From the NCBI RefSeq assembly GCF_003351405.1, contig NZ_CP031240.1:992001-1056000 (forward strand): DNA of 64,000 nt, written 5' to 3'. The notes below the pieces were generated by a model, which was given only the letters and a program-made list of their open reading frames with translations, had not been told where the DNA came from and ran no database searches. Origin of the DNA: Haemophilus haemolyticus (lineage in GTDB: Bacteria; Pseudomonadota; Gammaproteobacteria; Enterobacterales; Pasteurellaceae). The translations under genes were made by a program, and so were the position numbers. Below are positions 9,635 through 20,204 of this stretch, in pieces; the first letter of the stretch is position 1, and every line of letters begins with the position of its first letter.

Positions 9635-9656
9635 GGGCGAGCAATCGCCCATTTTT
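9635..9656 (+). terminator. terminator after oapA
   Basis: The stem GGGCGA-GCAA-TCGCCC is followed by ATTTTTC. It lies 6 bp after the oapA stop and before oapB. Confidence 0.8.
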
Positions 9657-9675
9657 CTTTTTCAAGTAGGATTTT

Positions 9676-10080
9676 ATGTTTAAAAAAACGTTTCTAATTT
9701 TAACCGCACTTTGCCTAGTAGGTTGTGCTCAAAGTGGTTTACCAAAGAAGACAGAGCCGCAAAAGATGCAGGTGGAAAAAGTAGATAAGGCTTTGCAAAA
9801 AGGTGAGGCTAAGGTTTATTTGTGTAAAGATGACAAGCAAGTTCGTATTGTTCATTCCACTCAAAAAAAACGTAAAAAATCATTGCATCACATTACGGTG
9901 ACTTTCAATTCTATGTCAGAAAAATTGACATTAATGATTTCTGAGCGCGGTAAAAATTACGGCAATATTCGTTGGACATGGCAAGAGCGCGATGATTTTA
10001 GTGTGCTAAAAACTAATTTAGGTGAAATTTTAGCGGAACAATGTGTATTACAACCTGTAGAGCGTTTATCCGGAAATTAA
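9676..10080 (+). CDS. oapB: OapB-like lipoprotein downstream of oapA
   Basis: 134 aa with a lipoprotein signal peptide ending in CLVGC-AQ, so Cys16 would be lipidated. In the H. influenzae oap locus the gene at this position is oapB, required with oapA for opacity. The mature part is basic with two cysteines (YLCKDDKQV and EQCVLQ) and looks like a lysozyme-inhibitor or MliC-like fold, but that is only an impression. An uptake-sequence core at 9703-9711 encodes part of the signal peptide (TAL). Confidence 0.75.
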   Translation: MFKKTFLILTALCLVGCAQSGLPKKTEPQKMQVEKVDKALQKGEAKVYLCKDDKQVRIVHSTQKKRKKSLHHITVTFNSMSEKLTLMISERGKNYGNIRWTWQERDDFSVLKTNLGEILAEQCVLQPVERLSGN

Positions 10081-10082
10081 TT

Positions 10083-10793
10083 GTGCAAACCGAACTCCAA
10101 CGTGGCTTTATTCTTCATCGTCGTCCTTATAGTGAAACGAGTCTTTTAGTGGATTTGTTTACTGAAGAAAGTGGTCGCCTAACCGTGATCGCCAAGGGCG
10201 CACGAGCAAAGCGTTCATCTTGGAAGTCGGTCTTGCAACCTTTCACACCTTTATTGCTGCGTTGGACGGGAAAAAGCTCATTGAAAACCCTCACTAAAGC
10301 AGAACCCGCCGCAATAACACTTCCTTTACAACAAACCGCACTTTATAGCGGTTTTTATGTGAATGAGTTACTGACTCGCGTTATTGAGTCTGAAACGCCA
10401 AATCCTGCGCTGTTTCAACATTATTTAAAATGCTTAACAGGCTTGGCAACGGAAACCAACGTTGAGCCAACTTTGCGTCTTTTTGAATTTCAACTTTTAC
10501 AAATTCTCGGTTATGGCGTGGATTTTTTGCATTGTGCAGGGTCTGGCGAGCCAGTGGATTGCACAATGACATATCGTTATCGTGAGGAAAAAGGTTTCAT
10601 CGCTTCTTTAGTGAAAGATAATCTCACTTTTTACGGAAGAGATTTGTTAGCCTTTGAAGCTCTCGATTTTTCCGATGAGGCGGTTCGTCAAGCGGCAAAA
10701 CGTTTTACTCGTATTGCACTTAAACCTTATCTTGGCGATAAACCGCTAAAAAGCCGAGAATTATTTTCACAGCACATTCTCTTGTTAAAATGA
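10083..10793 (+). CDS. recO: DNA repair protein RecO
   Basis: 236 aa from the GTG at 10083 ([24 protein letters not shown]). The frame is open from an ATG at 10041 inside oapB, but RecO homology begins at the GTG. It has an N-terminal OB fold (residues 1-80: [19 protein letters not shown]) and a helical C-terminal domain. RecO mediates RecA loading in the RecFOR path and anneals SSB-coated strands. The usual zinc-site cysteines are only partly present (LHCAG...VDCTMTY). It follows oapB by 2 bp. Confidence 0.94.
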   Translation: MQTELQRGFILHRRPYSETSLLVDLFTEESGRLTVIAKGARAKRSSWKSVLQPFTPLLLRWTGKSSLKTLTKAEPAAITLPLQQTALYSGFYVNELLTRVIESETPNPALFQHYLKCLTGLATETNVEPTLRLFEFQLLQILGYGVDFLHCAGSGEPVDCTMTYRYREEKGFIASLVKDNLTFYGRDLLAFEALDFSDEAVRQAAKRFTRIALKPYLGDKPLKSRELFSQHILLLK

Positions 10794-10814
10794 TTTTTTA
10801 AAAATGTAAAGCAA

Positions 10815-10845
10815 AAATAAAGGCAAACAATGTTTGCCTATGATG
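10815..10845 (+). terminator. terminator after recO (also active leftward)
   Basis: The perfect stem AGGCAAAC-AAT-GTTTGCCT (10821-10839) sits between recO and a convergent small gene and is flanked by A-rich and T-rich DNA. Confidence 0.65.
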
Positions 10846-10846
10846 T

Positions 10847-11140
10847 TTATTTTAAACCGTTTTCACTTACTCCCGCTTTTGTGCTAAAAAATAATCCGGC
10901 AAAGCCGAAAACAAAGAAACTTATTGCAGAGTAATATGCTAACTGAATGCAATTTAAGATAGGCATATTTTCATTATTAAATGTAAGAACATCACCTAAG
11001 GTAAAAGCATATCCAACACTTAATGACAAAAGTACGATAATTTTTCCAATTGTTCTTTCTATATTCATTACTTTTAATCCAAATAATGCAATAAAAGGTA
11101 AAGCTATAAGAATTACAGAACTAATAAATAGATCATTCAT
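10847..11140 (-). CDS. small membrane protein of unknown function
   Basis: 97 aa with three hydrophobic helices (about residues 5-24, 30-50 and 68-86). It is not a family I recognise. It follows the next gene by 4 bp on the minus strand, so the two look like an operon. Codon use is AT-rich compared with recO and rlmD around it, so it may be accessory DNA that entered between these core genes. Confidence 0.6.
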   Translation of the reverse strand: MNDLFISSVILIALPFIALFGLKVMNIERTIGKIIVLLSLSVGYAFTLGDVLTFNNENMPILNCIQLAYYSAISFFVFGFAGLFFSTKAGVSENGLK

Positions 11141-11144
11141 TTTA

Positions 11145-11510
11145 CTATTTCTTAATTTTTTCTAACACTTCGCAACTATCAGAATCGCCATTTTTACAAG
11201 CTTTTTGAAACCATAATATTGATTTCTTTTTGTTCTTCTTAGCGAAATAACTATAGCCGAGGACAGCTTGAGCCCCTGCAATCACATGTTGGTTAAATTC
11301 TTTAATAGGTGTGTTTGCTACAGGTTCAGCATATTCTATAGCTTTAGAATAATTACCTGCACCCATTTCAAGAGCTGCCTGCTTTACGCGCCCACTCATT
11401 GCTACTTGTATGTTTGATTGTTCAAGAGTTAATTCATAAGAGTAAGTAGATAAACTCATTAATGATAAACCGAGTAATGTTGTAGTAACAGTTATTTTAA
11501 ACTTGTTCAT
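11145..11510 (-). CDS. exported Sel1-like repeat protein, unknown role
   Basis: 121 aa with a signal peptide (MNKFKITVTTTLLGLSLMSLSTYSYE; cleavage probably after SYS). The rest is helical with TPR/Sel1-like spacing: GNYSKAIEYAEPVANTP, then AVLGYSYFAKKNKKKSILWFQKACKNGDSDSC. Small exported Sel1 proteins often act in periplasmic protein interactions or as lysozyme- or toxin-associated factors; no role can be assigned here. It is probably co-transcribed with the downstream three-helix membrane protein. Confidence 0.65.
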   Translation of the reverse strand: MNKFKITVTTTLLGLSLMSLSTYSYELTLEQSNIQVAMSGRVKQAALEMGAGNYSKAIEYAEPVANTPIKEFNQHVIAGAQAVLGYSYFAKKNKKKSILWFQKACKNGDSDSCEVLEKIKK

Positions 11511-11552
11511 TTTTCATTCCTTTTTATAGAAAATTTCTTAGCAAGATGTTTT

Positions 11553-11595
11553 GTGTTATCTCTGTAAAGAGATAACACTAGTAAGTATACTTACT
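11553..11595. repeat. two adjacent perfect palindromes
   Basis: GTGTTATCTCT-GTAA-AGAGATAACAC (stem 11 bp, loop 4) is followed one base later by the uninterrupted palindrome AGTAAGTATACTTACT. No T-run follows, so neither is a classic terminator. They lie upstream of the leftward Sel1-like gene and could be operator or regulatory sites for it, or relics of a fimbrial control region. Confidence 0.6.
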
Positions 11596-11622
11596 GGAAA
11601 ATTGGCTATAAAAAGAGTATAA

Positions 11623-11712
11623 AAAACAGCGATTACTGGCTTATATAAAGATGGAAATATCACTAGTGGTACAGTAAATGCGGTTGCCACTTACACCTTT
11701 TCTTATCAGTGA
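11623..11712 (+). pseudogene. remnant of a fimbrial major subunit (last 29 codons)
   Basis: Between a TAA (11620-11622) and a TGA (11710-11712) the frame reads KTAITGLYKDGNITSGTVNA and then VATYTFSYQ. The ending (G-x-V-N-A-x-A-T-Y-T-F-x-Y-Q) is the donor-strand-complemented last strand typical of chaperone-usher pilins such as HifA. Nothing upstream continues the gene, so this is a relic of a deleted fimbrial locus. The family is inferred from the C-terminal pattern alone. Confidence 0.6.
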
Positions 11713-11829
11713 TTTACTCTAAATAAAAATTATGCCAATATTTGCGGGATCAAAGTATCAAATGGGATATCAATGAATCACAATTCTGTAATGTGTATAC
11801 TTAACTAATTTGGCGTAATTCTTCAAACA

Positions 11830-13146
11830 ATGGTTCTTCTTTATACCCCAAAGCAAAAAACAAACAATGTTCAAACCATTACGGCTGATATTCTTGATTT
11901 AGATTATCAAGGTTTAGGCGTGGCGAAAATTAATGGTAAAACTTGGTTTATTGAAAATGCACTTCCGCACGAAAAAGTGGAATGTCGTATTCTGGAGGAT
12001 AAACGCCAATATGGACACGCCATTGCAAAAAAATGGTTAGTAAAAAGTTCTGAACGTTTAGCACCTAAATGTGCTCATTTTATGCGTTGTGGTGGTTGCC
12101 AAGGACAACATATTCCTATTGAAATGCAGAGAAAAGCGAAAGAATCCGCATTGTTTAAACGATTAAGCAAATTACAGTCAGAGCCGATTTCATTTGAACC
12201 TATGATTTGTGACGATGCTTGGGCGTATCGTCGTCGTGTACGTTTGAGTTTATGGTTTAACCCGAGCTCAAAACAAATCGAGATGGGCTTTCGTCAGAAA
12301 AATACCAACGATTTAATTACTGTTCAATCTTGCGAAGTGGCAGAACCTACAATTAATTATTTACTGCCTAAATTAACCGCACTTTTAGAACAATTCTCTG
12401 CGCCGAAACAGCTTGGACATATTGAACTTGTGGTGGCCGATAATGGCATCGCAATGTTGTTACGTTACACCAAAAAACTTTCGGAAATTGACCGCACTTT
12501 ATTGCTTAAATTTGCTGAACAAGAAAATTTAATGCTGTTTTTACAAAGCGATGAAGGCATTGAACAAAACTATGGCGATTCACCTTATTATCAATTTTCT
12601 GATGGAATAAAATTACATTTTGATATTCGTGATTTTATCCAAGTAAATCGTGCATTAAATGAACGTATGGTGAATACCGCGTTGGATTGGCTTGAATTGA
12701 ACCAACAGGATTGCGTGTTAGATTTATTTTGCGGTATGGGAAATTTTACGCTTCCTCTCGCCAAACGCGTGAAAAGTGCGGTAGGAATTGAAGGTGTTTT
12801 TGAAATGGTACAAAAAGCGGAGCAAAATGCCGCAAGAAACCAAATCAAGAATATTGAATTTTTCCAAGCCGATCTTGACCAATCCTTTGTTGAACAACCT
12901 TGGTCACATCAGTCATTCAATAAAATTTTGCTTGATCCTCCACGTAGTGGCGCAGCTTTCGCGTTAAATGCGTTATGCGAGCTGAAAGCTGAGAAAATTT
13001 TATATGTGTCTTGTAATCCTGCAACATTAGTGCGTGATGCGGAAATTTTACGTGATTTTGGCTACAAGATTGAAAAAAGTGCGGTGATAGATATGTTCCC
13101 TCATACGGGGCATTTGGAATCGATCACGTTATTCACTACAAAATAA
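11830..13146 (+). CDS. rlmD: 23S rRNA (uracil-1939-C5) methyltransferase RlmD
   Basis: 438 aa. It has an N-terminal TRAM domain (residues about 15-70: DYQGLGVAKINGKTWFIENA), then the 4Fe-4S cysteines (CAHFMRCGGCQGQH, near 82-95, plus SCEVAEP), and a C-terminal SAM methyltransferase domain (LDLFCGMGNFTLPLA). The catalytic Cys is in YVSCNPATL near residue 399. It sets m5U1939 in 23S rRNA. It reads rightward into relA with a 77-bp gap to the relA ATG. Confidence 0.95.
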   Translation: MVLLYTPKQKTNNVQTITADILDLDYQGLGVAKINGKTWFIENALPHEKVECRILEDKRQYGHAIAKKWLVKSSERLAPKCAHFMRCGGCQGQHIPIEMQRKAKESALFKRLSKLQSEPISFEPMICDDAWAYRRRVRLSLWFNPSSKQIEMGFRQKNTNDLITVQSCEVAEPTINYLLPKLTALLEQFSAPKQLGHIELVVADNGIAMLLRYTKKLSEIDRTLLLKFAEQENLMLFLQSDEGIEQNYGDSPYYQFSDGIKLHFDIRDFIQVNRALNERMVNTALDWLELNQQDCVLDLFCGMGNFTLPLAKRVKSAVGIEGVFEMVQKAEQNAARNQIKNIEFFQADLDQSFVEQPWSHQSFNKILLDPPRSGAAFALNALCELKAEKILYVSCNPATLVRDAEILRDFGYKIEKSAVIDMFPHTGHLESITLFTTK

Positions 13147-13223
13147 CTCGGTTATTCGGTACAATATCCACCCAAAATAAAAGCGACAGGAAGTTGCTTG
13201 CTCTTCATCAACAAGGGGGTGTT

Positions 13224-15455
13224 ATGGTTGCTGTTCGTGGTTCTCATTTGTTAAATCCGCAGGATTTTGTGATTGAACAATGGTGCGCTGGCTTAAAACT
13301 GGCAGAACAAACAGAAAAAAGTTTGATCGATGCGTGGTATTACGCACGTGACTTAATGAGCACCCATCCCGATGAAATGAAGAATGCTACCTTGATTCTC
13401 CAGTCTGGAGTGGAAATGGTAGAAATTTTGCACGAACTTAATATGGATGCGGAAACATTGCTTACTGCCATGTTGTTTCCTATCGTTGCAAATAAATTAA
13501 CAGACTGGGACAGTCTAAAAGAAAAGTTTGGTGCGAAAATCACTAAATTGCTTAAAGGCGTGTTGGAGATGGATAACATCCGTCAACTCAATGCTAGCCA
13601 TTCCGCTAACGCCCTGCAAGTGGATAATGTTCGCCGTATGTTGTTGGCGATGGTGGACGATTTCCGCTGTGTAATCATCAAACTTGCCGAACGCATTACT
13701 TTCTTACGTGATGCAGAGCATCGTTGTGCAGAGGAAGACAAAGTCCTTGCCGCCAAAGAATGTTCTTATATTTATGCCCCTCTTGCCAATCGTCTTGGGA
13801 TTGGTCAGTTGAAATGGGAGTTAGAAGATTACTGCTTCCGTTATCTCCATCCTGAACAATATCGCGCTATTGCTAAATTATTGCAGGAACGTCGTCTTGA
13901 TCGTGAACATTACATTGCTGATTTCGTTAGAGAGTTGAGCGGTTATTTACGCGAAAATATCGAGCAAGTAGAAGTCTATGGTCGTCCGAAACATATTTAC
14001 AGCATTTGGCGCAAAATGCAGAAAAAGCATCTTGAGTTTAGCGGTTTATATGATGTAAGAGCGGTCAGAATTATCGTGCAAAAGTTGCAAGATTGTTATA
14101 CTGCACTTGGGATTGTTCATACTCAATTTAAACACTTACCCAAAGAATTTGACGATTATGTCGCTAACCCTAAACCGAACGGCTATCAATCTATTCATAC
14201 TGTTGTTTTAGGTAAAGGTGGCAAGCCAATTGAAGTGCAAATTCGAACTCAACAAATGCATGATGATGCAGAGTTAGGGGTGGCGGCTCACTGGAAATAT
14301 AAAGAAGGCAATACAGGCAGTATGTCTGCCTATGAAGAAAAAATTGCATGGTTGCGCAAATTGCTAGCTTGGCAAGATGATATTACGGATTCTGGCGAAG
14401 TGATGGCAGAGTTGCGTAGCCAAGTGTTTGATGACCGCGTGTATGTGTTTACGCCGAAAGGTGAGGTGGTAGATTTGCCAACGGGATCTACACCATTAGA
14501 TTTTGCTTATGCAATTCATAGTGAAATTGGTCATCGCTGCATCGGGGCAAAAGTAGCGGGACGTATTGTGCCATTTACCTATCAGCTACAAATGGGTGAT
14601 CAAATTGATATTATTACCCAGAAAAATCCGAACCCGAGCCGTGACTGGCTAAACCCAAATTTAGGATTTACTCACACGGCAAAATCTCGAGCCAAAATTC
14701 AAGCGTGGTTTAAAAAACAAGATCGCGATAAAAATATTCCAGCGGGTAAAGAATTACTCGATAATGAATTAGCGCGTTTAAATTTAAGTATTAAGCAAGT
14801 GGAACCTTATGCGTTACCACGCTATAACTTGAAAAATTTGGACGATCTTTATGCGGGCATTGGCAGTGGCGATATTCGTTTAAATAACTTAATCAATTTC
14901 TTGCAAAGCAAATTGATTAAAGTGACCACTGAAGAAGCTGATCAGGAAATTTTACGCCATGTTGCTAACAAAAGTGCGGTGAATTCTCAGCTGAAATCTG
15001 AGAAAAAAAATGGCTACGTGATTGTGGAAGGTGTGGGCAATCTTATGCATCATATTGCACGTTGCTGCCAGCCCATTCCTGGTGATGCGATTGTTGGTTA
15101 TATCACAATGGGGCGTGGTATTTCTATTCACCGAGCGGATTGTGAACAGTTCTTGGATTTACAAGCAGCTCATCCAGAGCGAGTTGTGGAATCTATTTGG
15201 GGCGAAAATTACGCAAGTGGGTTTCATATTAATATCCGTATTGTGGCTGGCGATCGCAATGGCTTATTGCGTGATATTACGACGGTTCTGGCAAATGAAA
15301 AAATTAGCGTATTGGGGGTCTCAAGCCGTGCTGATACCAAAAAACAGCTTGCTACCATTGATATGGAAATTGAACTCCATAATGTTGAAAGTTTAAGTAA
15401 AATATTGGCTCGATTAGCAAAATTAGATGATGTTATCGAAGCGAAACGTTTATAA
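13224..15455 (+). CDS. relA: (p)ppGpp synthetase RelA
   Basis: 743 aa from the ATG at 13224 (MVAVRGSHLLNPQDF); a TTG 30 bp upstream is in frame but less likely. RelA makes pppGpp on stalled ribosomes. Domain order: degenerate HD domain (LTAMLFPI where hydrolases have HD), synthetase (YDVRAVRIIV...YVANPKPNGYQSIHT), TGS (VYVFTPKGEVVDLPTGSTPLDFAYAIH), helical and zinc-finger region with CCQPIPGD, and a C-terminal ACT/RRM domain. The missing HD pair marks it as RelA, not SpoT. dgkA follows. Confidence 0.97.
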   Translation: MVAVRGSHLLNPQDFVIEQWCAGLKLAEQTEKSLIDAWYYARDLMSTHPDEMKNATLILQSGVEMVEILHELNMDAETLLTAMLFPIVANKLTDWDSLKEKFGAKITKLLKGVLEMDNIRQLNASHSANALQVDNVRRMLLAMVDDFRCVIIKLAERITFLRDAEHRCAEEDKVLAAKECSYIYAPLANRLGIGQLKWELEDYCFRYLHPEQYRAIAKLLQERRLDREHYIADFVRELSGYLRENIEQVEVYGRPKHIYSIWRKMQKKHLEFSGLYDVRAVRIIVQKLQDCYTALGIVHTQFKHLPKEFDDYVANPKPNGYQSIHTVVLGKGGKPIEVQIRTQQMHDDAELGVAAHWKYKEGNTGSMSAYEEKIAWLRKLLAWQDDITDSGEVMAELRSQVFDDRVYVFTPKGEVVDLPTGSTPLDFAYAIHSEIGHRCIGAKVAGRIVPFTYQLQMGDQIDIITQKNPNPSRDWLNPNLGFTHTAKSRAKIQAWFKKQDRDKNIPAGKELLDNELARLNLSIKQVEPYALPRYNLKNLDDLYAGIGSGDIRLNNLINFLQSKLIKVTTEEADQEILRHVANKSAVNSQLKSEKKNGYVIVEGVGNLMHHIARCCQPIPGDAIVGYITMGRGISIHRADCEQFLDLQAAHPERVVESIWGENYASGFHINIRIVAGDRNGLLRDITTVLANEKISVLGVSSRADTKKQLATIDMEIELHNVESLSKILARLAKLDDVIEAKRL

Positions 15456-15469
15456 AAATAGGAAAATTT

Positions 15470-15826
15470 ATGTATAAAACGACGGGGCTAACCCATTTAA
15501 TCAATTCCACTAAATATTCATTACAAGGCTTAAAAAGTGCGTTTAAAAATGAAACGGCTTTTCGCCACGAATGTTTTTTAGCCTGTATTTTAATTCCTCT
15601 TGCTTTCTTTTTAGGCGAAACAAAAATTGAAATTATCTTGATGATTTCTTCTGTTTTGCTTGTGATGGCATTAGAACTTTTAAACAGTGCGGTAGAGGCA
15701 GTTGTTGATCGCATTGGTACAGAACGCCATGAACTTTCAGGACGTGCGAAAGATCAAGGTTCTGCATCGGTATTTATTGCTCTTTGTATTGTCGGTATCG
15801 TTTGGGGCGGAATTTTATTCTTCTAG
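15470..15826 (+). CDS. dgkA: diacylglycerol kinase
   Basis: 118 aa, three transmembrane helices. Integral-membrane DgkA recycles diacylglycerol to phosphatidic acid at the inner membrane. The signature EAVVDRIG, ahead of the RAKDQGSASV motif, is complete. It begins 14 bp after relA and is probably co-transcribed. Confidence 0.96.
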   Translation: MYKTTGLTHLINSTKYSLQGLKSAFKNETAFRHECFLACILIPLAFFLGETKIEIILMISSVLLVMALELLNSAVEAVVDRIGTERHELSGRAKDQGSASVFIALCIVGIVWGGILFF

Positions 15827-15908
15827 CCCTTCAAAAGTGCGGTAAGTTTTTACCGTATTTTTGATTTATCCAATCACGTCAAAATCATTTATAAAAATAA
15901 GGAAAAAT

Positions 15909-16841
<933 letters not shown>

Positions 16842-16842
<1 letters not shown>

Positions 16843-17888
16843 TGAAAAATAATTTAAATTTACACCACACTTTGCTTAGCATTGCTTCGGTGATTATTAT
16901 CTTAGCTGGCGTAGCATTGGCGGCAGAAATTGTGGTGCCATTCTTGCTATCGCTATTTATCGCGATAATTTGTTCACCGATGATTAAGGCGATGATGCAA
17001 CGCCGAATTCCTCATTGGTTGGCCATTACTTTGCTTTTCGTCTTGATTTCTTTGGTGTTTTTCTTCTTAGTCGGACTGATTAACAGCACGGCAAGAGAAT
17101 TTACCCAATCAATTCCACAATATAAAGTTTTGCTTTCACAACGCGTGAGTGATTTAACTGGATTGTTGCAAGGTTTCAATCTGCCTTTCACGCTTTCGCG
17201 TGAAACCATCCAAGAAAATTTTGACCCAAGCATCATTATGAATTTTGTGAGCCGAGTATTGTTGAATTTCTCTGGTGTGGTGAGTAATGTGTTTGTTTTG
17301 GTGTTGGTCGTGATTTTTATGCTTGCTGAAGCACCAACGATGAAACATAAATTTGCTATGGTGATTAGTTCCACCCCTCATGATGCCGCTAAAGAAGAAC
17401 GCCATATTGATCGCGTTTTACAAGGCGTAATTGGTTATCTTGGCATTAAAAGTATCACCAGCTTGCTGACTGGCGTTGGTATTTTTATTTTGTTGGAAGC
17501 CTGTGGGGTTCAATATGCCATTTTGTGGGCAACCTTGAATTTCTTGCTGAATTATATTCCCAATATCGGTTCTATTATTGCGGCTATTCCAATTATCGTG
17601 CAAGCCTTATTACTAAATGGTTTTGGTGTTGGCTTTGGCGTGGCAATCGGTGTTATTGCGATCAATATGGTTGTCGGTAACATTATTGAGCCTAAAATGA
17701 TGGGTGAGCGATTAGGGCTTTCAACCTTAGTGGTGTTCCTTTCATTATTGTTTTGGGGATGGCTGCTTGGAACCGTGGGAATGCTACTGTCTGTCCCTCT
17801 GACAATGGCGTTAAAAATTGCTTTGGAGTCCAGTCCCAATACGGCAAAATATGCCTGTCTATTGGGGGATGTTGAAGATTTCAAATAG
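16842..17888 (+). CDS. perM: AI-2E family transporter / PerM-like permease
   Basis: 348 aa from a GTG that overlaps the glnB stop, with GAGGAGG as ribosome binding site. About seven or eight membrane segments are visible. The conserved family block is NYIPNIGSIIAAIPIIVQALL (near residues 228-248), followed by GNIIEPKMMGERLGLSTLVVF. This family (UPF0118, AI-2E) includes TqsA, PerM and Na+/H+ antiporter-like members; the substrate is not known. Confidence 0.88.
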
Positions 17889-17898
17889 GTTTTATAGA

Positions 17899-17931
17899 GA
17901 AAGTGCGGTGAATTTTCACCGCATTTTTTAT
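17899..17931. terminator. bidirectional terminator made of paired uptake sequences
   Basis: AAAGTGCGGTGAA-TT-TTCACCGCATTTTTT lies between the convergent perM and priA. Two inverted USS copies form the stem, a well-known arrangement in Haemophilus. Confidence 0.9.
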
Positions 17932-20120
17932 GATAAGTCTTGCGGATCAACATCCAAAATTAACCGCACTTGGCTGTTTTTTTCAAGTTCGGCTTGTTGA
18001 TATTCTCTCAATGCTTTTTGCAACGTCATTCTTGACGGATGTTGCAATAATAACTGCCAGCGATATTGCCCCGCTTTTTTGCTGAACGGTGCAGGCATAG
18101 GGCCAAGCATTTGCAATCCCGCAATTTGCTTCGATTGAAAAAAATCTGCAATCTGGCTTAAGCAATTTTCTGCAAGATCAGAATGTCGAGCCTGTGCTTT
18201 GAATAACGCCTGAAAAGTGAAAGGTGGCAATCCCATTGAATGGCGTAATTGTAAGGTTTCTTTTGCAAAAGCTTGGTAGCCATTTGCTAATAACGTGGTA
18301 AGCAAAGGATGATCAGGATAATGTGTTTGTAGCACCACTTCACCTTGTTTATCGGCACGTCCAGCACGTCCAGCAACTTGAATATAAAGTTGAGCTAAAC
18401 GTTCTTCTGCACGAAAATCCAGTGAAAATAATGCACTATCTACATTCACTAAGGCAACGAGAGTAACATTCGGAAAATGATGTCCTTTAGCAAGCATTTG
18501 TGTGCCAATCAAAATTTGGCTTTTGCCTTGTTGAATATCTTCTAAATAACCTTCCAATTTTCCTTTACGCGAAGTGCTATCGCGGTCGATTCGAGCAACA
18601 GAATAATGAGGAAATAGCATTTTCAAGGTTTCTTCTAATTGTTCCGTGCCGAGACCTGTAGTGACTAAATGAGTCGAGCCGCAATCACCACATTGTCTAG
18701 GAATAGTTTTCTGAGCGCCACAATGATGACAACGCAATACATTTTGATGCTGATGATAGGTATAAGGTTTTTCACAATGAGGGCATTGTGCAATCCAACC
18801 ACATTCATGGCAAAGCAATACGGGCGCGAAGCCACGACGATTTAAGAAAAGCAACACTTGATTGCCTTTTTCGAGGTGAGCTTTCATCCGTTCTAATAAG
18901 GGTTTTGAAAGCCCGTTTTGTATGTTTTGATTTTTCAAATCAACAACGAAATGACGAAGTGCGGTGGAATTCCCCGCTCTTTTTGATAAAACTAAATGTT
19001 GGTATTTGCCGTTTTGTACATTATTAATACTTTCTAAACTTGGCGTGGCGGAACCCATTAATACGGCAATATCTAGTTTTTGAGCTAGAACAATAGCCAG
19101 GTCTCGCGCGTGATAACGCCAGCTGTCTTGCTGTTTGTAAGATGCGTCGTGTTCTTCGTCCAAAATAATTGCACCAAGATTAGAAAATTGCGTGAACAAT
19201 GCCGATCTCGTGCCAATCACAATGGCACTTTGTCCCGAACGCGCACGATCCCATACATAAAGCCGTTGCGTATCGGTTAAATTAGAATGAAGAACATCAA
19301 TTTCTACGTTGAAACGTGCGTTGAAACGGCGCACCGTTTGTGGAGTTAGCCCGATTTCGGGTACAAGCACCAATATTTGTTTACCCGATTTTAAAATTTC
19401 TTCAATATACTGCAGATAAATTTCTGTTTTGCCTGAACCAGTCACCCCATCGAGCAGCCATACGTTGAAACCAGAATGAAAGAGCAATTGACTAAACGCT
19501 AAGGCTTGCTGCTTATTTAAGGTTAAACGATTTTCAGCATTGACAATTGGGTTATCGCCTAAGCTTTGTTGCCAGCTTAGGGGCTTTGTTTGGATAGTAA
19601 TTTCTTCAATAAACCCTTTGGCTTTTAAGGCTGACCAAATGGCAGAGGAAAAATCATTATTGCCTTTTTCAAGATCGGTTTCAGATAAGCATTGTAGAGC
19701 TTCAGCTTGCTTTTTCGAGCGTTTTAACAGACCTTGTTCAAGGGCATTTTTCCCCGCATCTGTAATTCGCCAAAAAGTGCGGTCATTTTTCACCGCACTT
19801 TCGCCGTTACGCAATTTCACAGGCAAGGCTTGAAATAACACATCGCCTAATCCCGCTTGATAATAATTTGCTGCCCAATGAAGCCAATCCCAATAAATTG
19901 GGGTAAAGAGCGGTGCTAAATCTAATGGTTGAAGAATGGCTTTGAGCTTATCCTCTGGCACGTCCGATTTTGTCGGAAAATCAGCCACAAGCGCTATGCG
20001 TTTTTGCGTACCAAAAGGCACAAGAACACGCATACCGATTTGTAATGAAACATCATCGGGGACGAGATAATTAAATAAACGAGGAAGCGGCACAGCCAGT
20101 GCCACTCGGATAATTTTCAT
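17928..20120 (-). CDS. priA: primosomal protein N' (replication restart helicase) PriA
   Basis: 730 aa from the ATG at 20120 (MKIIRVALAVPLPRLFNYL); 36 extra in-frame codons upstream are ignored because they overlap trmB and match nothing. It has an N-terminal DNA-binding domain, helicase Walker A GVTGSGKTEIY (near 224-234), DEEH, eight zinc-binding cysteines (CHECGWIAQCPHC...CHHCGAQ...CGDC) and helicase motif VI (QVAGRAGR). It reloads the replisome at stalled forks. An inverted uptake-sequence pair lies inside its coding region at 19775-19800. Confidence 0.97.
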   Translation of the reverse strand: MKIIRVALAVPLPRLFNYLVPDDVSLQIGMRVLVPFGTQKRIALVADFPTKSDVPEDKLKAILQPLDLAPLFTPIYWDWLHWAANYYQAGLGDVLFQALPVKLRNGESAVKNDRTFWRITDAGKNALEQGLLKRSKKQAEALQCLSETDLEKGNNDFSSAIWSALKAKGFIEEITIQTKPLSWQQSLGDNPIVNAENRLTLNKQQALAFSQLLFHSGFNVWLLDGVTGSGKTEIYLQYIEEILKSGKQILVLVPEIGLTPQTVRRFNARFNVEIDVLHSNLTDTQRLYVWDRARSGQSAIVIGTRSALFTQFSNLGAIILDEEHDASYKQQDSWRYHARDLAIVLAQKLDIAVLMGSATPSLESINNVQNGKYQHLVLSKRAGNSTALRHFVVDLKNQNIQNGLSKPLLERMKAHLEKGNQVLLFLNRRGFAPVLLCHECGWIAQCPHCEKPYTYHQHQNVLRCHHCGAQKTIPRQCGDCGSTHLVTTGLGTEQLEETLKMLFPHYSVARIDRDSTSRKGKLEGYLEDIQQGKSQILIGTQMLAKGHHFPNVTLVALVNVDSALFSLDFRAEERLAQLYIQVAGRAGRADKQGEVVLQTHYPDHPLLTTLLANGYQAFAKETLQLRHSMGLPPFTFQALFKAQARHSDLAENCLSQIADFFQSKQIAGLQMLGPMPAPFSKKAGQYRWQLLLQHPSRMTLQKALREYQQAELEKNSQVRLILDVDPQDLS

Positions 20121-20204
20121 AATCAACCTTGGGAAAAAATTTGCCCTATTATACGAGAAAAACGTGTATAATCGCCGCCAATTTTTTTCACGAACAAGAT
20201 TTTT

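Larger units (their letters stand above)
11511..11829. other. intergenic region with palindromes and a pilin remnant
   Basis: 319 bp without an intact gene. It holds an 11-bp perfect stem (11553-11578), a 16-bp perfect palindrome AGTAAGTATACTTACT (11580-11595) and the 3' end of a fimbrial subunit (11623-11712). The sequence next to rlmD (11713-11829) shows no gene. Confidence 0.7.
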
